DNA of 64,000 nucleotides from an uncultured Prevotella sp. (GTDB lineage: Bacteria > Bacteroidota > Bacteroidia > Bacteroidales > Bacteroidaceae): assembly GCA_900548585.1 (NCBI GenBank), contig URLI01000006.1, positions 1-64,000 on the forward strand, in the 5' to 3' direction. The position numbers and the translations under genes are program-made. This document shows, piece by piece, positions 1-8,862 of the stretch; the stretch's first letter is position 1; the number at the start of each line of letters is the position of its first letter. Under the pieces are notes generated by a model. It was not told the origin of the DNA, did no database searches, and saw only the letters and a list, made by a program, of their open reading frames with translations.

Positions 1-5
1 TACAG

Positions 6-55
6 AAAGAGGGTGCGCCATAAATGACCATAGTCAATTATGACACACCCTCTTT
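6..55. terminator. Bidirectional terminator-like hairpin downstream of panD
   Basis: Two perfectly complementary 10-nt arms (AAAGAGGGTG at 6-15 and CACCCTCTTT at 46-55) enclose a 30-nt loop. T-rich sequence follows on the plus side and A-rich sequence precedes, so the hairpin could end transcription from either side. It would end the panC-panD transcript on the minus strand. The long loop is atypical for an intrinsic terminator. Confidence 0.6.
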
Positions 56-111
56 CTTTATTTCTTGTGGACCTCCCACTTATTTATTGACATTTCACTT
101 ACAAATTCTTC

Positions 112-456
112 TCACAGTTTATTTCCATCCTTCGGGAACACAACTGTCGGTGTGTAGGTCTTTGCCTCCTCAAAATCCATAGTGCAATACGCAATAATGA
201 TAACCGTGTCGCCCACAGCACACTTCCTTGCCGCAGCACCATTGAGGCATATACATCCGGAGCCACGTTCGCCCTTTATGATGTATGTCTCAAGCCGCTC
301 ACCATTATTGTTGTTTACAATCTGAACTTTCTCGCCAGAGATAAGCCCTGCAGCATCCATCAAATCCTCATCAATGGTAATGCTGCCCATATAGTTGAGG
401 TTTGCCTCCGTGATTTTAACGCAATGCAACTTGCTCTTTAAAACCTCTATCAACAT
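112..456 (-). CDS. panD: Aspartate 1-decarboxylase (pyruvoyl-dependent)
   Basis: Converts L-aspartate to beta-alanine for pantothenate and coenzyme A synthesis in the cytoplasm. The 114-aa length fits the family. The proenzyme self-cleaves between Gly24 and Ser25, both present here (YMGS-I-T), so Ser25 would become the pyruvoyl group. The start MLIEVLKSKLHCVKIT matches the usual PanD N-terminus, including the K-H-x-x-x-V-T-like opening. The gene follows panC by 24 nt on the same strand, so the two very likely share a transcript and together supply and use beta-alanine. Confidence 0.96.
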   Translation of the reverse strand: MLIEVLKSKLHCVKITEANLNYMGSITIDEDLMDAAGLISGEKVQIVNNNNGERLETYIIKGERGSGCICLNGAAARKCAVGDTVIIIAYCTMDFEEAKTYTPTVVFPKDGNKL

Positions 457-480
457 ATAAATATCTATATTGATTAAAAA

Positions 481-1329
481 TTATCTGTATCTGATATGGT
501 CTATCAAACGTATCGGGGTCTTCCCGCAATATACGGTGATGCAGCCAACTACATGCTGACAGTCATCCCACGACTTAATCTCCTGTAGTGTTTCGCCATC
601 AACTATTGAGAAGTATTCCACACGCAAGCCTTCATTTGAATTTAAGTCACTGACAACCTTCTCCACCGTTTCCTCAACAGTATGTTTCTTGGCATATTCA
701 AGGCTCGAATTCAATGCCTCATAAATCTTCGGCGCCAGCGCGCGTTCGTCCTGTGATAGGAGGTTGTTGCGGGAACTCATTGCCAATCCGTCCTTTTCCC
801 TGATTATCGGGCAATCTACTATCTCCACGCCGAGACCCAAATATTTTACCAAGGCTTTTACGACAGCAATCTGCTGCCAGTCTTTTTCGCCAAAATAAGC
901 CTTGTCAGGACGGACAATATAGAACAAACGGCTAACCACCTGACACACTCCGTTGAAATGTCCGGGGCGGTGCGCCCCTTCCATCACCGTGGTTACGGGA
1001 GGAAATTCAAAATGACGGTTGTCCGGCTCCGGATACATGTCGCCAACCGTGGGAGCAAAGACATAGTCGGCCCCGATACTTTCAAGAAGACGGCAATCGG
1101 CATCAAGCGAACGGGGATAGCGTTTCAAATCGGCAGGATTGTCAAACTGTGTTGGGTTCAGGAACACGCTGACAACCGTAATATCATTTTCTTTTACACT
1201 GCGTTCCACGAGAGAGGCATGTCCAGCATGTAGTGCTCCCATGGTAGGGACTAACCCAACCATCTTTCCTTCTTTGCGAACCGAGAACAATTCGTTCTGC
1301 AATTCGGCATTTTTCTGAAATACCTTCAT
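481..1329 (-). CDS. panC: Pantothenate synthetase (pantoate--beta-alanine ligase)
   Basis: Joins pantoate and beta-alanine with ATP to make pantothenate. The 282-aa length is normal. It has the nucleotidyltransferase signature PTMGALHAGH at residues 28-37 (HIGH-like) and a KMSKS-like loop MSSRNN in the second half. It is first in the panC-panD operon, divergent from the glycogen-synthase-like gene. A -7-like box (TTACTTTG read on the minus strand) lies upstream near 1357-1364. Recognition is secure. Confidence 0.97.
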   Translation of the reverse strand: MKVFQKNAELQNELFSVRKEGKMVGLVPTMGALHAGHASLVERSVKENDITVVSVFLNPTQFDNPADLKRYPRSLDADCRLLESIGADYVFAPTVGDMYPEPDNRHFEFPPVTTVMEGAHRPGHFNGVCQVVSRLFYIVRPDKAYFGEKDWQQIAVVKALVKYLGLGVEIVDCPIIREKDGLAMSSRNNLLSQDERALAPKIYEALNSSLEYAKKHTVEETVEKVVSDLNSNEGLRVEYFSIVDGETLQEIKSWDDCQHVVGCITVYCGKTPIRLIDHIRYR

Positions 1330-1470
1330 CTAAATCAATTAGTGTTTAATGTGAGTGCAAAGTAACTACTTTTTTATGAATTAAACAAAGATTACTTTTA
1401 AAAAATGCCAATATATACACGCATTTGACTAAATTAAACAAAAAGTGATAAGAAATACGATTATATTTTG

Positions 1471-1478
1471 TACCTTTG
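1471..1478 (+). promoter_or_regulatory. Bacteroidota -7 promoter box for the GT5-like gene
   Basis: TACCTTTG matches the Bacteroidota sigma-ABfr consensus TAnnTTTG and lies 26 nt before the start codon at 1505. I see no convincing TTTG at -33. Confidence 0.6.
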
Positions 1479-1504
1479 CATATACTTAATAAAACAGTAT
1501 AAGC

Positions 1505-2317
1505 ATGGAAGCAAAAAAAGTATTATTCATAAATCAGGAAATAACCCCATACGTTCCGGAAAGTGAACTGGCATCATACGGAAGAAACGTTCCGCAGATG
1601 GTGCAGGAAAAAGGATACGAGATAAGAACCTTCATGCCGAAATGGGGTACGATCAACGAGCGGCGTGGACAGTTGCACGAGGTTATACGCCTGTCGAGAA
1701 TGATGCTTATAATTGACGAAACGGATCATCCGCTTATCATAAAAGTTGCGTCCATACCGCAAACACGGATACAGGTGTATTTCATCGACAACGACGACTA
1801 CTTCAGCAAGCGTCAGATGGACACAGACGAGGCGGGGAAAGAATATCAGGACAACGGCGAACGTGCCATATTCTTCGCGCGAGGTGTCCTCGAGACCGTA
1901 AAGAAACTGCGTTGGGCGCCAGACATAATACACTGTCAGGGATGGATGAGCAGCATAGTCCCACTTTACATCAAAACGGCATACCACGATGAGCCATCAT
2001 TCGCGAACACCAAAATAATAACTTCGCTGTTCAACAAGGAAATGAACAGTACCCTCGGCGAAAACTTCAAGAAATGCCTGGAATACAAAGAGGCCACAGC
2101 GGAAATACTTGGAAAGTACAGTGACAAGTTTGACGCAATTGAACTAAGCAAGCTCGCAATAGACTTCAGCGATGGCATTATAACAGCAGGAAACGAAGTC
2201 AACAAGGAATTAATAAAGTATGCTTCGGAGAAGAATTTGCCGATTATGCCGTATCAGGATGAGCTGGACGGAGATGACTACAGCAAATTCTATGATGTCG
2301 TTTACGATAAAAAATAA
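1505..2317 (+). CDS. Glycogen/starch synthase-like protein, GT5 N-terminal domain only
   Basis: The 270-aa product aligns by eye with the N-terminal Rossmann domain of GlgA-type synthases (KVLFINQEITPYV near the start; WAPDIIHCQGW near residue 140), but it is about half the usual 480 aa and ends before the C-terminal nucleotide-sugar domain. The family's KxGGL loop, which contacts ADP-glucose, is replaced by ESELASYG at residues 19-26. This argues against ordinary glycogen synthesis. From memory, shortened homologues next to panC and a DUF4270 gene are common in Bacteroidales, so this is probably an intact lineage-specific protein rather than a broken gene. A role in glycogen metabolism is inference only. 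Confidence 0.8.
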   Translation: MEAKKVLFINQEITPYVPESELASYGRNVPQMVQEKGYEIRTFMPKWGTINERRGQLHEVIRLSRMMLIIDETDHPLIIKVASIPQTRIQVYFIDNDDYFSKRQMDTDEAGKEYQDNGERAIFFARGVLETVKKLRWAPDIIHCQGWMSSIVPLYIKTAYHDEPSFANTKIITSLFNKEMNSTLGENFKKCLEYKEATAEILGKYSDKFDAIELSKLAIDFSDGIITAGNEVNKELIKYASEKNLPIMPYQDELDGDDYSKFYDVVYDKK

Positions 2318-2337
2318 ACAAGCAAGAATTTACCTCG

Positions 2338-3825
2338 ATGACAAGAAAACTCTTTTTCGTTATGGCTATGTGTGCCCTCGTGTTTGCTTCGTGTGATGAC
2401 ACAACCGACACGGTCGGCACGTCACTGACAGATGCCAAAGACCACCTGAAGATACTGACAGACACATTCTTGGTGTCATCTCGGTCAATCGCTGCAGACT
2501 CGGTATTGTCAAGAAACAGCACTGGTTATCTTGGCAGGATAAAGGATCCGGAAACCGGGGCTGTTATAACAGGGAATTTCATGGCACAGTTCCATCTGCA
2601 AGAAGACTATAAATTGCCAGACGAGAACGAGATTGTCACAAAAGACGTAGACGGGGCATACGCGGACTCCTGCGAAATGCGTTTGTATTTCAGGGATTTT
2701 TACGGTGATTCGCTCGCAACGATGAAGTTTACTGCATACGAGATGACAAAACCTATGGAAGAGGGAACGACATACTATTCCAACTATGACCCTGAAAAGA
2801 ATGGCTATGTCGATGCTTCACATTTCAAGGTGAGCAAGGTTTATACACTTTCCGACATGAACTTCAGCTATGAGGACAGGACGTCAAGTTCTTTTGTCCC
2901 ACACATCTCCGTACCGCTCAATCAGGAATACACCGACAGGGACGGAAAGAAATACAAGAATTACGGGACATACATAATGAGGAAATATAAGGAAAATCCT
3001 GAATATTTCAAAAACTCATTCAATTTCATACACAACGTTTGCCCGGGATTCTATTTCAAGATGACAAACGGCATAGGGGCCATGGCCAACATTTTCATGG
3101 TGCAACTCAACGTCTTTTTCAAAGTAATGAAAGACGGGAAACCGATTGTGGTGACAACATCATTCTCCGGAACAGAGGAGGTGATCCAAAAGACCGTTAT
3201 AGACAATGACAGGAAAATGATTGAAAAACTTGTTGGCGACAACTCATGCACTTACTTGAAAACACCGGCTGGAATTTTCACGGAAATGACATTGCCTGTA
3301 GAGGAAATAAGCAAGGGACACGGCAATGACACGCTCAACACGGCAAAGATAGTACTGACAAAACTATATACGGACACGAACACGAAATACGGGATGAAAA
3401 ACGCATCAAGACTTCTGCTCGTGCAGAAAGACAGCCTGTACAGCTTCTTCGAGAAGAACAAACTATATGACAACAAGAGGACGTTTGTGTCAGACGTTAA
3501 GACAGTCGGCAAAAAGGCAGAAAACGCCTATAACAACACATATGTGTTCAGCAACATATCGTCACTTGTAACATATATGAACAAGCAGAAGAAGGAAGGA
3601 GAGAAAAAAGACCCGCAATGGACTGTAAAGCACCCGGACTGGAACAAAGTTGTACTGGTGCCGGTTTCCATAAGAATGACAGCTGGCAGCACACAGGTCG
3701 CACCACGGCTAATCGCGGTTGACAACGAAATGGGACTTACAAGCACCAAACTTGTGGGCGGTAGTGCGAATCCTTTTATGCCAATAAAAATCAGCGTAGT
3801 TTACAGCAAATTCTCAGACAAATAA
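2338..3825 (+). CDS. DUF4270-family lipoprotein
   Basis: A 495-aa predicted lipoprotein. A short N-terminal hydrophobic stretch ends in the lipobox VFASC (acylated Cys near residue 19), followed by Asp residues, DDTTDTVGTSL. The body is beta-rich with no transmembrane segment and resembles DUF4270, a Bacteroidota envelope family of unknown function. It starts 20 nt after the GT5-like gene, so the two are probably co-transcribed. The Asp residues after the lipid Cys may act as a surface-export signal in this phylum; that is inference. Confidence 0.85.
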   Translation: MTRKLFFVMAMCALVFASCDDTTDTVGTSLTDAKDHLKILTDTFLVSSRSIAADSVLSRNSTGYLGRIKDPETGAVITGNFMAQFHLQEDYKLPDENEIVTKDVDGAYADSCEMRLYFRDFYGDSLATMKFTAYEMTKPMEEGTTYYSNYDPEKNGYVDASHFKVSKVYTLSDMNFSYEDRTSSSFVPHISVPLNQEYTDRDGKKYKNYGTYIMRKYKENPEYFKNSFNFIHNVCPGFYFKMTNGIGAMANIFMVQLNVFFKVMKDGKPIVVTTSFSGTEEVIQKTVIDNDRKMIEKLVGDNSCTYLKTPAGIFTEMTLPVEEISKGHGNDTLNTAKIVLTKLYTDTNTKYGMKNASRLLLVQKDSLYSFFEKNKLYDNKRTFVSDVKTVGKKAENAYNNTYVFSNISSLVTYMNKQKKEGEKKDPQWTVKHPDWNKVVLVPVSIRMTAGSTQVAPRLIAVDNEMGLTSTKLVGGSANPFMPIKISVVYSKFSDK

Positions 3826-3835
3826 ACTCGTTGAA

Positions 3836-3964
3836 ATGGCAGATAATTTTCTTGAATACAAACGACAGGAGTATGAGGAAAGAAAGGAAGAGTGGCTAAG
3901 GAAAAAGCGACGCCTGTATAAAGCAAAAGGACAAATACTGCCGCCTGAGGATGAGGCTCTTTAG
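3836..3964 (+). CDS. Small, highly charged 42-aa protein
   Basis: An ATG ORF starting 10 nt after the DUF4270 stop encodes MADNFLEYKRQEYEERKEEW followed by a Lys/Arg-rich stretch and a short acidic tail (PPEDEAL). About half the residues are charged, and the sequence before the proline pair looks like one long helix. From memory, similar MADN-(F/Y)-LE small proteins occur in Bacteroidales without a known function. Its position suggests co-transcription with the two genes upstream. It is short enough that only comparative conservation would settle it. Confidence 0.6.
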   Translation: MADNFLEYKRQEYEERKEEWLRKKRRLYKAKGQILPPEDEAL

Positions 3965-4117
3965 CAGTATTACAAGCGAGGAAAATTTATCGTGATGTAA
4001 ATTAAGGATGTAGCACAGCGCAAATTATTTATAATAGGCTATCAGAAACAAATCGACTCGCTTTTTGCCATCTGCTGGCTTATAACTTATGCACCCTGGT
4101 TTACTAACACATCATAC

Positions 4118-4594
4118 TTACATACTCTTGTCATTGAAATTCAATGGCAGTATGTCTTTTACGCTCTTCAATACATAAATTTTGTCTGCGCCATATAAAT
4201 ATATGCGCATGTCTTGCTTATGTATATTTTCTGCCTCAAGAATTGCCTGCCTGCATGAACCACACGGAGCCGTCGGTTCCTTAGTGAATCCATTTTCATT
4301 TCGTGCCGCTATTGCAAGTTGTACTATTGGCTGATCAGGATGTTGTGACATGGCAGCAAATATTGCAGACCGTTCAGCACATATCGTTACGGAAAAAGCC
4401 GCGTTCTCCTGATTCGCCCCTGTCATCTCCAATCCATTGGCAAGCCTTATCGCTGCGCCAACCCTGAAATGTGAATAAGGAGAATATGAGTTATTTGTGG
4501 CTTTTTTGGCCATTTCCACAAGCCTCTGCTCTTCAGGTGTCAATTCGTCCATATTACATACAAAGAACTTGTTATCAATAGAAATCTCTTTCAT
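4118..4594 (-). CDS. cdd: Cytidine deaminase
   Basis: Hydrolytic deamination of cytidine and deoxycytidine to the uridine forms in pyrimidine salvage. At 158 aa it belongs to the short, homotetrameric class. Zinc ligands are Cys72, Cys111 and Cys114 (CAERSA and PCGSC), with Glu74 as proton shuttle. The YSPYSHFRVGAA region near residues 37-48 is also typical. It lies 19 nt downstream of the beta-helix lipoprotein on the same strand. Confidence 0.95.
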   Translation of the reverse strand: MKEISIDNKFFVCNMDELTPEEQRLVEMAKKATNNSYSPYSHFRVGAAIRLANGLEMTGANQENAAFSVTICAERSAIFAAMSQHPDQPIVQLAIAARNENGFTKEPTAPCGSCRQAILEAENIHKQDMRIYLYGADKIYVLKSVKDILPLNFNDKSM

Positions 4595-4613
4595 ATCCTA
4601 TAAATGTTATAAA

Positions 4614-6062
4614 TTAATGTTCCTTAAACTCATAGCAACCCATGTCTGGTTTCTCGTCGCGCTCAGCTCCATCGCGGTCTGTTTTTGTAGAATGTTCCGC
4701 CGATGCTGTGCCGATAGCTTTTGAGTTCCCGCTCAAATGGAAATCGTAGTATTGCTTTTCTATGTCAACCAGTTTGAAATTCTTTTCCCCTCCAGAAACA
4801 GTATCAGATGGTTCTTCCCATATTACATCGGTGAAAAAATTCTTGTTCTTTTCGTCTGTCACCTCCGGTGTGCGTATAAGGCAACTTTTAAACATGTAAT
4901 TGAAAGGATTTTCAGAGTCATCAGGCTCTCCGAACATCACATCCTCAGAATATCCGGTTATAATGTCATTTACACATTGCATTGACAACAGAAGCAGAGA
5001 AGTGCCATTAAACGAATTGGAAAATCTCAATGCAGCCCCCCTCTTTGAGTCGAAAGGATAGAACTGTGCTATCGTTGAGTTTCCTACGAACACCTTTCCG
5101 CCGAATATTGCCAAGCAATCCTTTAGAGTATTCGTTATCTGCGAGTTGTTGATATATAAATCACTGTTTATTGCCTCAACGCCATATCCCTGACAATTAT
5201 GGATTATGGAGTTTTCGATGTTTAGTTTCCGCTTATATACATCGCTCGAGTCGCAAACGATTCCGTTCATTGCACTGTGTATGTCGGCAAATTCTATCTT
5301 GTTATCATAAGAACTTCCGGTAAAGCGTATTCCATTCCATTGACCACTGACCAAGTCGTATGGGAGATAGTCAAACATATTATCAAGGCGCGAGCCCCTT
5401 AATGTGACATTCTTATCCTTTGTCCCACTCAACACCAATTTCCCATCAACCTCAATCCCTGAATTGCTGCTGAAATATAATGTCTGTCCCGCAGGAATTG
5501 TCATAGTAGCACCTTCCTGAACCTTAATAGTTCCATTGACAAGTATCGGCGACTCGCTTTCGATAGTGGTGTCCTTGGTAACTACCAGATGATTTAACTC
5601 TTTTGCATCCCAGGAGAAAGCATCGAGGATTATTTCCTCTACATTGCCACTTTCAAGCCTGAAAACAAGTTTGTCCTGTAACCTTTTAGCCTCGAGCGTT
5701 CCATTTCTCGGTGGTGTCAACTCCACAAAGACCCTGATGCTGTCATTCTTCCTTATCTCGACATTCTGCACCTGAAATCCAGAAGCGGGACTGAGATAAA
5801 CACCATCAACATTTACCCTGTAGCCAGTCTGGTTACCATTTAGAAGTCTTATATTGCTGCATCTTAAATCTTTCTCGGATTTATTGTGAACCCACATCGT
5901 TCGCGTGCTTGATGGGACTTTTGAGAAGACCGTGTCAAATTTAACCGTGTCTGTAGAGAACTGCAAATTATAATCAGGCGACGAGGAAAAATCATCGTCA
6001 ACACACGAAGAAATTGTTATCAGAATTACCGCCAGAAAGACTATATATTTACTTAATTTCAT
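4614..6062 (-). CDS. Right-handed beta-helix lipoprotein with choice-of-anchor Q-type C-terminus
   Basis: A 482-aa predicted lipoprotein. I place the start at 6062 because it opens directly into a signal peptide (MKLSKYIVFLAVILITISSC); longer in-frame extensions run into comM. The lipobox is ITISSC, followed by the acidic VDDDF. The middle carries repeats of parallel beta-helix type (alternating small, polar and hydrophobic residues, Asn ladders). The C-terminus has the ending D-R-D-G-x-x-R-x-x-x-P-D-M-G-C-Y-E found in choice-of-anchor Q proteins. It is probably displayed at the cell surface. Ligand and enzymatic activity cannot be read from the sequence. Confidence 0.85.
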   Translation of the reverse strand: MKLSKYIVFLAVILITISSCVDDDFSSSPDYNLQFSTDTVKFDTVFSKVPSSTRTMWVHNKSEKDLRCSNIRLLNGNQTGYRVNVDGVYLSPASGFQVQNVEIRKNDSIRVFVELTPPRNGTLEAKRLQDKLVFRLESGNVEEIILDAFSWDAKELNHLVVTKDTTIESESPILVNGTIKVQEGATMTIPAGQTLYFSSNSGIEVDGKLVLSGTKDKNVTLRGSRLDNMFDYLPYDLVSGQWNGIRFTGSSYDNKIEFADIHSAMNGIVCDSSDVYKRKLNIENSIIHNCQGYGVEAINSDLYINNSQITNTLKDCLAIFGGKVFVGNSTIAQFYPFDSKRGAALRFSNSFNGTSLLLLSMQCVNDIITGYSEDVMFGEPDDSENPFNYMFKSCLIRTPEVTDEKNKNFFTDVIWEEPSDTVSGGEKNFKLVDIEKQYYDFHLSGNSKAIGTASAEHSTKTDRDGAERDEKPDMGCYEFKEH

Positions 6063-6126
6063 AATATGATAACGTGCATTATCTGTAATTATTATATAAA
6101 TCAGGCATCCGACATGAGACATTGCT

Positions 6127-7668
6127 TCATCCTCTTTCTGCCCAGTCTCCGCGATCAAGGTTGCGATAAGATATGGCTTCAGCAAGATGTGCAGTTGTGA
6201 TATTGTCAGAAGCATCGAGGTCGGCAATGGTTCGTGCAACTTTCAGTATCCTGCTGTATGCACGTGCCGACAGATTTAATCGTTCCATCGCATACCTCAA
6301 CATATTCAGTCCGTCAGCATCAGGTTCGGCATATATGTGAATCATTTTCTCGCTCATCTGGGCATTGCAGTACACACCTTTCACTCCTTTGTATCTATCC
6401 TCCTGTATAGCCCTCGCCTTCATAACCCTCTCACGTATCTTTTCGCTTGGTTCACCTTGGCGTGCATTTGAAATATCCTTAAATGGTACGGGAGTTATTT
6501 CACACTGTATGTCAATGCGATCAAGCAAGGGACCAGAAATCTTGTTCATATATCTTTGTATCTGCCCTGGCGTGCATACACAATTATGTGTGGGATCGCC
6601 ATAATAGCCGCACGGACATGGGTTCATTGACGCGACGAACATGAATGAGCAAGGGAACTCTATGGTATATTTCGCGCGGCTGATGTTTATTTTCCGGTCT
6701 TCGAGAGGCTGCCGCATGACTTCAAGTACAGTCCTCGAAAACTCCGGCAATTCATCACAGAACAGCACGCCGTTATGCGCAAGAGAAATCTCACCAGGCC
6801 TCGGAGATGTCCCACCACCAACAAGCGCAACCTGCGAAATGCTATGATGAGGACTTCGGAACGGCCGCTGGCATATCAAAGAGGTGTCCCGCTGCATCTT
6901 TCCAGCAACGGAATACACTTGCGTAGTCTCCAGACTTTCAGCCAAAGTAAGTGGCGGCAATATTGACGGTATTCGTTTTGCCATCATAGATTTTCCTGAA
7001 CCAGGGGGACCTATCATTATAAGATTATGCCCGCCTGCGGCAGCCACCTCAATGGCACGTTTCACGTTTTCCTGTCCACGCACATCTGCAAAGTCAAGTT
7101 CAAAATTTGACTGGTTGGCATAGAACTCCTTGCGTGTGTCAACAACAAAAGGCTCAAACTCACCCCCATTTAGAAAGCGTATGACCTCTCCAAGTGTCTC
7201 CATTCCATAGACATTGAGGTTGTTTACGACAGCTGCCTCACGGACATTTTCCCTCGGGACTATAAGTCCTTTGAATTTTTCAGCGCGCGCTTTTATGGCA
7301 AGAGGCAGCACACCTCTCACAGGTCGCAGTATGCCATCAAGTCCCAGTTCCCCGACCATCATGTAATCTCCGAGCATGTCTGTGTTGACTTTCCCGCTTG
7401 CAGACAGTATGCCGATTGCCATCGGAAGGTCGTACCCACTACCCTCCTTCTTCATGTCAGCTGGAGAAAGATTGACAGTGATTTCTGCCACTGGCATGTT
7501 GTGACCGATATTTGACAAAGCAGCCTTTATACGGTCGAAACTCTCTTTGACAGCAGCATCTGCAAGTCCTGAGACATGAAGCAAAACACCTGGCACAATG
7601 TTTGTCTCAATGGTTACAGTAACAACACCAAGCCCCATCAGTTCGGCTGAGAATGTTTTTACGAGCAT
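6127..7668 (-). CDS. comM: YifB/ComM-type Mg-chelatase-like AAA+ ATPase
   Basis: 513 aa, normal for the family. An N-terminal ChlI-like domain (residues 1-170) is followed by an AAA+ module with Walker A GPPGSGKS at 220-227, a Walker B FCDELPEF and a C-terminal Mg-chelatase domain. A cysteine cluster typical of the family (NPCPCGYYG...CVC) follows the ATPase core. In Gram-negative bacteria ComM is a hexameric helicase that promotes branch migration during natural transformation. Whether this organism is naturally competent is unknown. The symbol follows family convention. Confidence 0.9.
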   Translation of the reverse strand: MLVKTFSAELMGLGVVTVTIETNIVPGVLLHVSGLADAAVKESFDRIKAALSNIGHNMPVAEITVNLSPADMKKEGSGYDLPMAIGILSASGKVNTDMLGDYMMVGELGLDGILRPVRGVLPLAIKARAEKFKGLIVPRENVREAAVVNNLNVYGMETLGEVIRFLNGGEFEPFVVDTRKEFYANQSNFELDFADVRGQENVKRAIEVAAAGGHNLIMIGPPGSGKSMMAKRIPSILPPLTLAESLETTQVYSVAGKMQRDTSLICQRPFRSPHHSISQVALVGGGTSPRPGEISLAHNGVLFCDELPEFSRTVLEVMRQPLEDRKINISRAKYTIEFPCSFMFVASMNPCPCGYYGDPTHNCVCTPGQIQRYMNKISGPLLDRIDIQCEITPVPFKDISNARQGEPSEKIRERVMKARAIQEDRYKGVKGVYCNAQMSEKMIHIYAEPDADGLNMLRYAMERLNLSARAYSRILKVARTIADLDASDNITTAHLAEAISYRNLDRGDWAERG

Positions 7669-7690
7669 TGCTGATTAATTATTTAAAAAA

Positions 7691-7716
7691 GGGGACATGC
7701 AAACTTACATGTCCCC
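7691..7716 (-). terminator. Rho-independent terminator of the Wza-like gene
   Basis: A perfect 9-bp stem (GGGGACATG / CATGTCCCC) with an 8-nt loop. Read on the minus strand it is followed by six T residues. It lies 19 nt after the stop of the Wza-like gene and before comM, so it separates the two minus-strand units. Confidence 0.85.
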
Positions 7717-7735
7717 AATATATTGTTATCCATAA

Positions 7736-8518
7736 TTATTTTTTCAGCAATGCCACGACAACCGAGGCCAATGAGACCACCATACTCGTCGCAGATATCC
7801 AAATACTGTTGTTGCTTATTGCCTGGCGGTTAATCTTTGACTTGTTTGGTTCTATATAGATTATGTCGTTCTGCTGCAAATAATAATATGGAGAATTTAG
7901 GATTTCAGCACTGCTTATGTCAAGACGATGAGTGCTTTTCTGCCCATTCTTATCTTCACGTATGAGCAAAATATTATCACGCCTGCCATACATAGTCATG
8001 TCGCCTGCGGATGCAAGCGCTTCCACGATGCTCATCTTCTCTGTTGAAACAGGAACAATGCGCGATCCCGCCTCACCAACAACGGTGATGTGGTAACTTG
8101 ACATCCTGACCGTAACCACAGGTTTCTCATTTGATGCCATGTAAGGCTTAATAAGGTTCAAGATTATACTCTCACACTCACGTGTTGTATGTCCTTCCAC
8201 ATGAATTATACCAACCATTGGGAAATTGATGTTACCGTCATTGTCAACCAGATAACCATATATCATTCCCTCACGCGACGAATAGCCCTGGTTGGTGTTC
8301 ATGTCAATGTTGAATGGCTTTGCCGCATCAGGATCAGATGTACTGACCTTTATGTTTATTATGTCCTTTGGCATTATACGCGCATCATATAATCCTCGCG
8401 AACGCGACAGGTCTATGGTGTCTGCGCCCTGGAAATATACGATTTTCTTAGTACTGCCACAACTGCCGAGAAACATTACAAATGCTATAACTATTGCAGG
8501 AATTATCAACTTTTTCAT
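7736..8518 (-). CDS. Wza-family polysaccharide export outer-membrane lipoprotein
   Basis: A 260-aa lipoprotein (lipobox FLGSC near residue 20) with the Poly_export domain: an N-terminal PES motif region (RIMPKDIINIKVS), then a SLBB-like segment (GYLVDNDGNINFPMVGIIHVEG). A C-terminal transmembrane stretch (residues about 237-257, ending VALLKK) matches the amphipathic/TM tail of Wza-type pores. The usual partner, a Wzc-like chain-length ATPase, is not adjacent: the gene stands alone with its own promoter and terminator. It probably serves capsule or exopolysaccharide genes encoded elsewhere. Confidence 0.88.
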   Translation of the reverse strand: MKKLIIPAIVIAFVMFLGSCGSTKKIVYFQGADTIDLSRSRGLYDARIMPKDIINIKVSTSDPDAAKPFNIDMNTNQGYSSREGMIYGYLVDNDGNINFPMVGIIHVEGHTTRECESIILNLIKPYMASNEKPVVTVRMSSYHITVVGEAGSRIVPVSTEKMSIVEALASAGDMTMYGRRDNILLIREDKNGQKSTHRLDISSAEILNSPYYYLQQNDIIYIEPNKSKINRQAISNNSIWISATSMVVSLASVVVALLKK

Positions 8519-8539
8519 AATCTATTTTTTTATTTGTTG

Positions 8540-8571
8540 CAAAATTAATCTTTTTTATTTAAACCCACAAT
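8540..8571 (-). promoter_or_regulatory. Promoter of the Wza-like gene
   Basis: Read on the minus strand, the -7 box is TAATTTTG (complement of 8540-8547) and the -33 box is ATTG (8568-8571), with a 20-nt spacer. This matches TTTG-N19-20-TAnnTTTG of Bacteroidota primary-sigma promoters. The leader to the ATG at 8518 would be about 15 nt. Confidence 0.65.
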
Positions 8572-8747
8572 AAAATAATAAAGTATTGTTGTTGTCATCT
8601 GAAATTTTATAAACAAATGTTCAATTTGTTGTTCGCATGAATGCAAATTAAAAATGTATTTGTTCTATTATATTACGCGTTTTTTACAAATGCCAACATT
8701 ATAAATAATGCTTATCGACAAATGGGAAACATCAAAACAGAGTTGAT

Positions 8748-8818
8748 GGAGTCAAGACAACAGTCCTTTTTATCATATTTATTAAGCAATCCATGATACA
8801 AACCATTGTCTTAACTCC
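8748..8818. repeat. Imperfect inverted repeat, 13-nt arms
   Basis: GGAGTCAAGACAA (8748-8760) and TTGTCTTAACTCC (8806-8818) are complementary at 12 of 13 positions and separated by 45 nt. It could be a regulatory site, a weak stem-loop or a decayed mobile-element end; nothing decides between these. Confidence 0.4.
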
Positions 8819-8862
8819 ACAAATTACTATGAAATCATTATCAAGTCCATCTGTAAAACAAG

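Larger units (their letters stand above)
8519..8862. other. 344-bp gap: Wza-like promoter plus an imperfect inverted repeat
   Basis: No credible coding sequence. At the left is the Wza-like promoter. Near 8748-8818 two 13-nt arms (12 of 13 complementary) flank a 45-nt A/T-rich loop. The rest is A/T-rich with no recognised RNA family. No U-tract marks an obvious terminator of an upstream gene. Confidence 0.5.
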
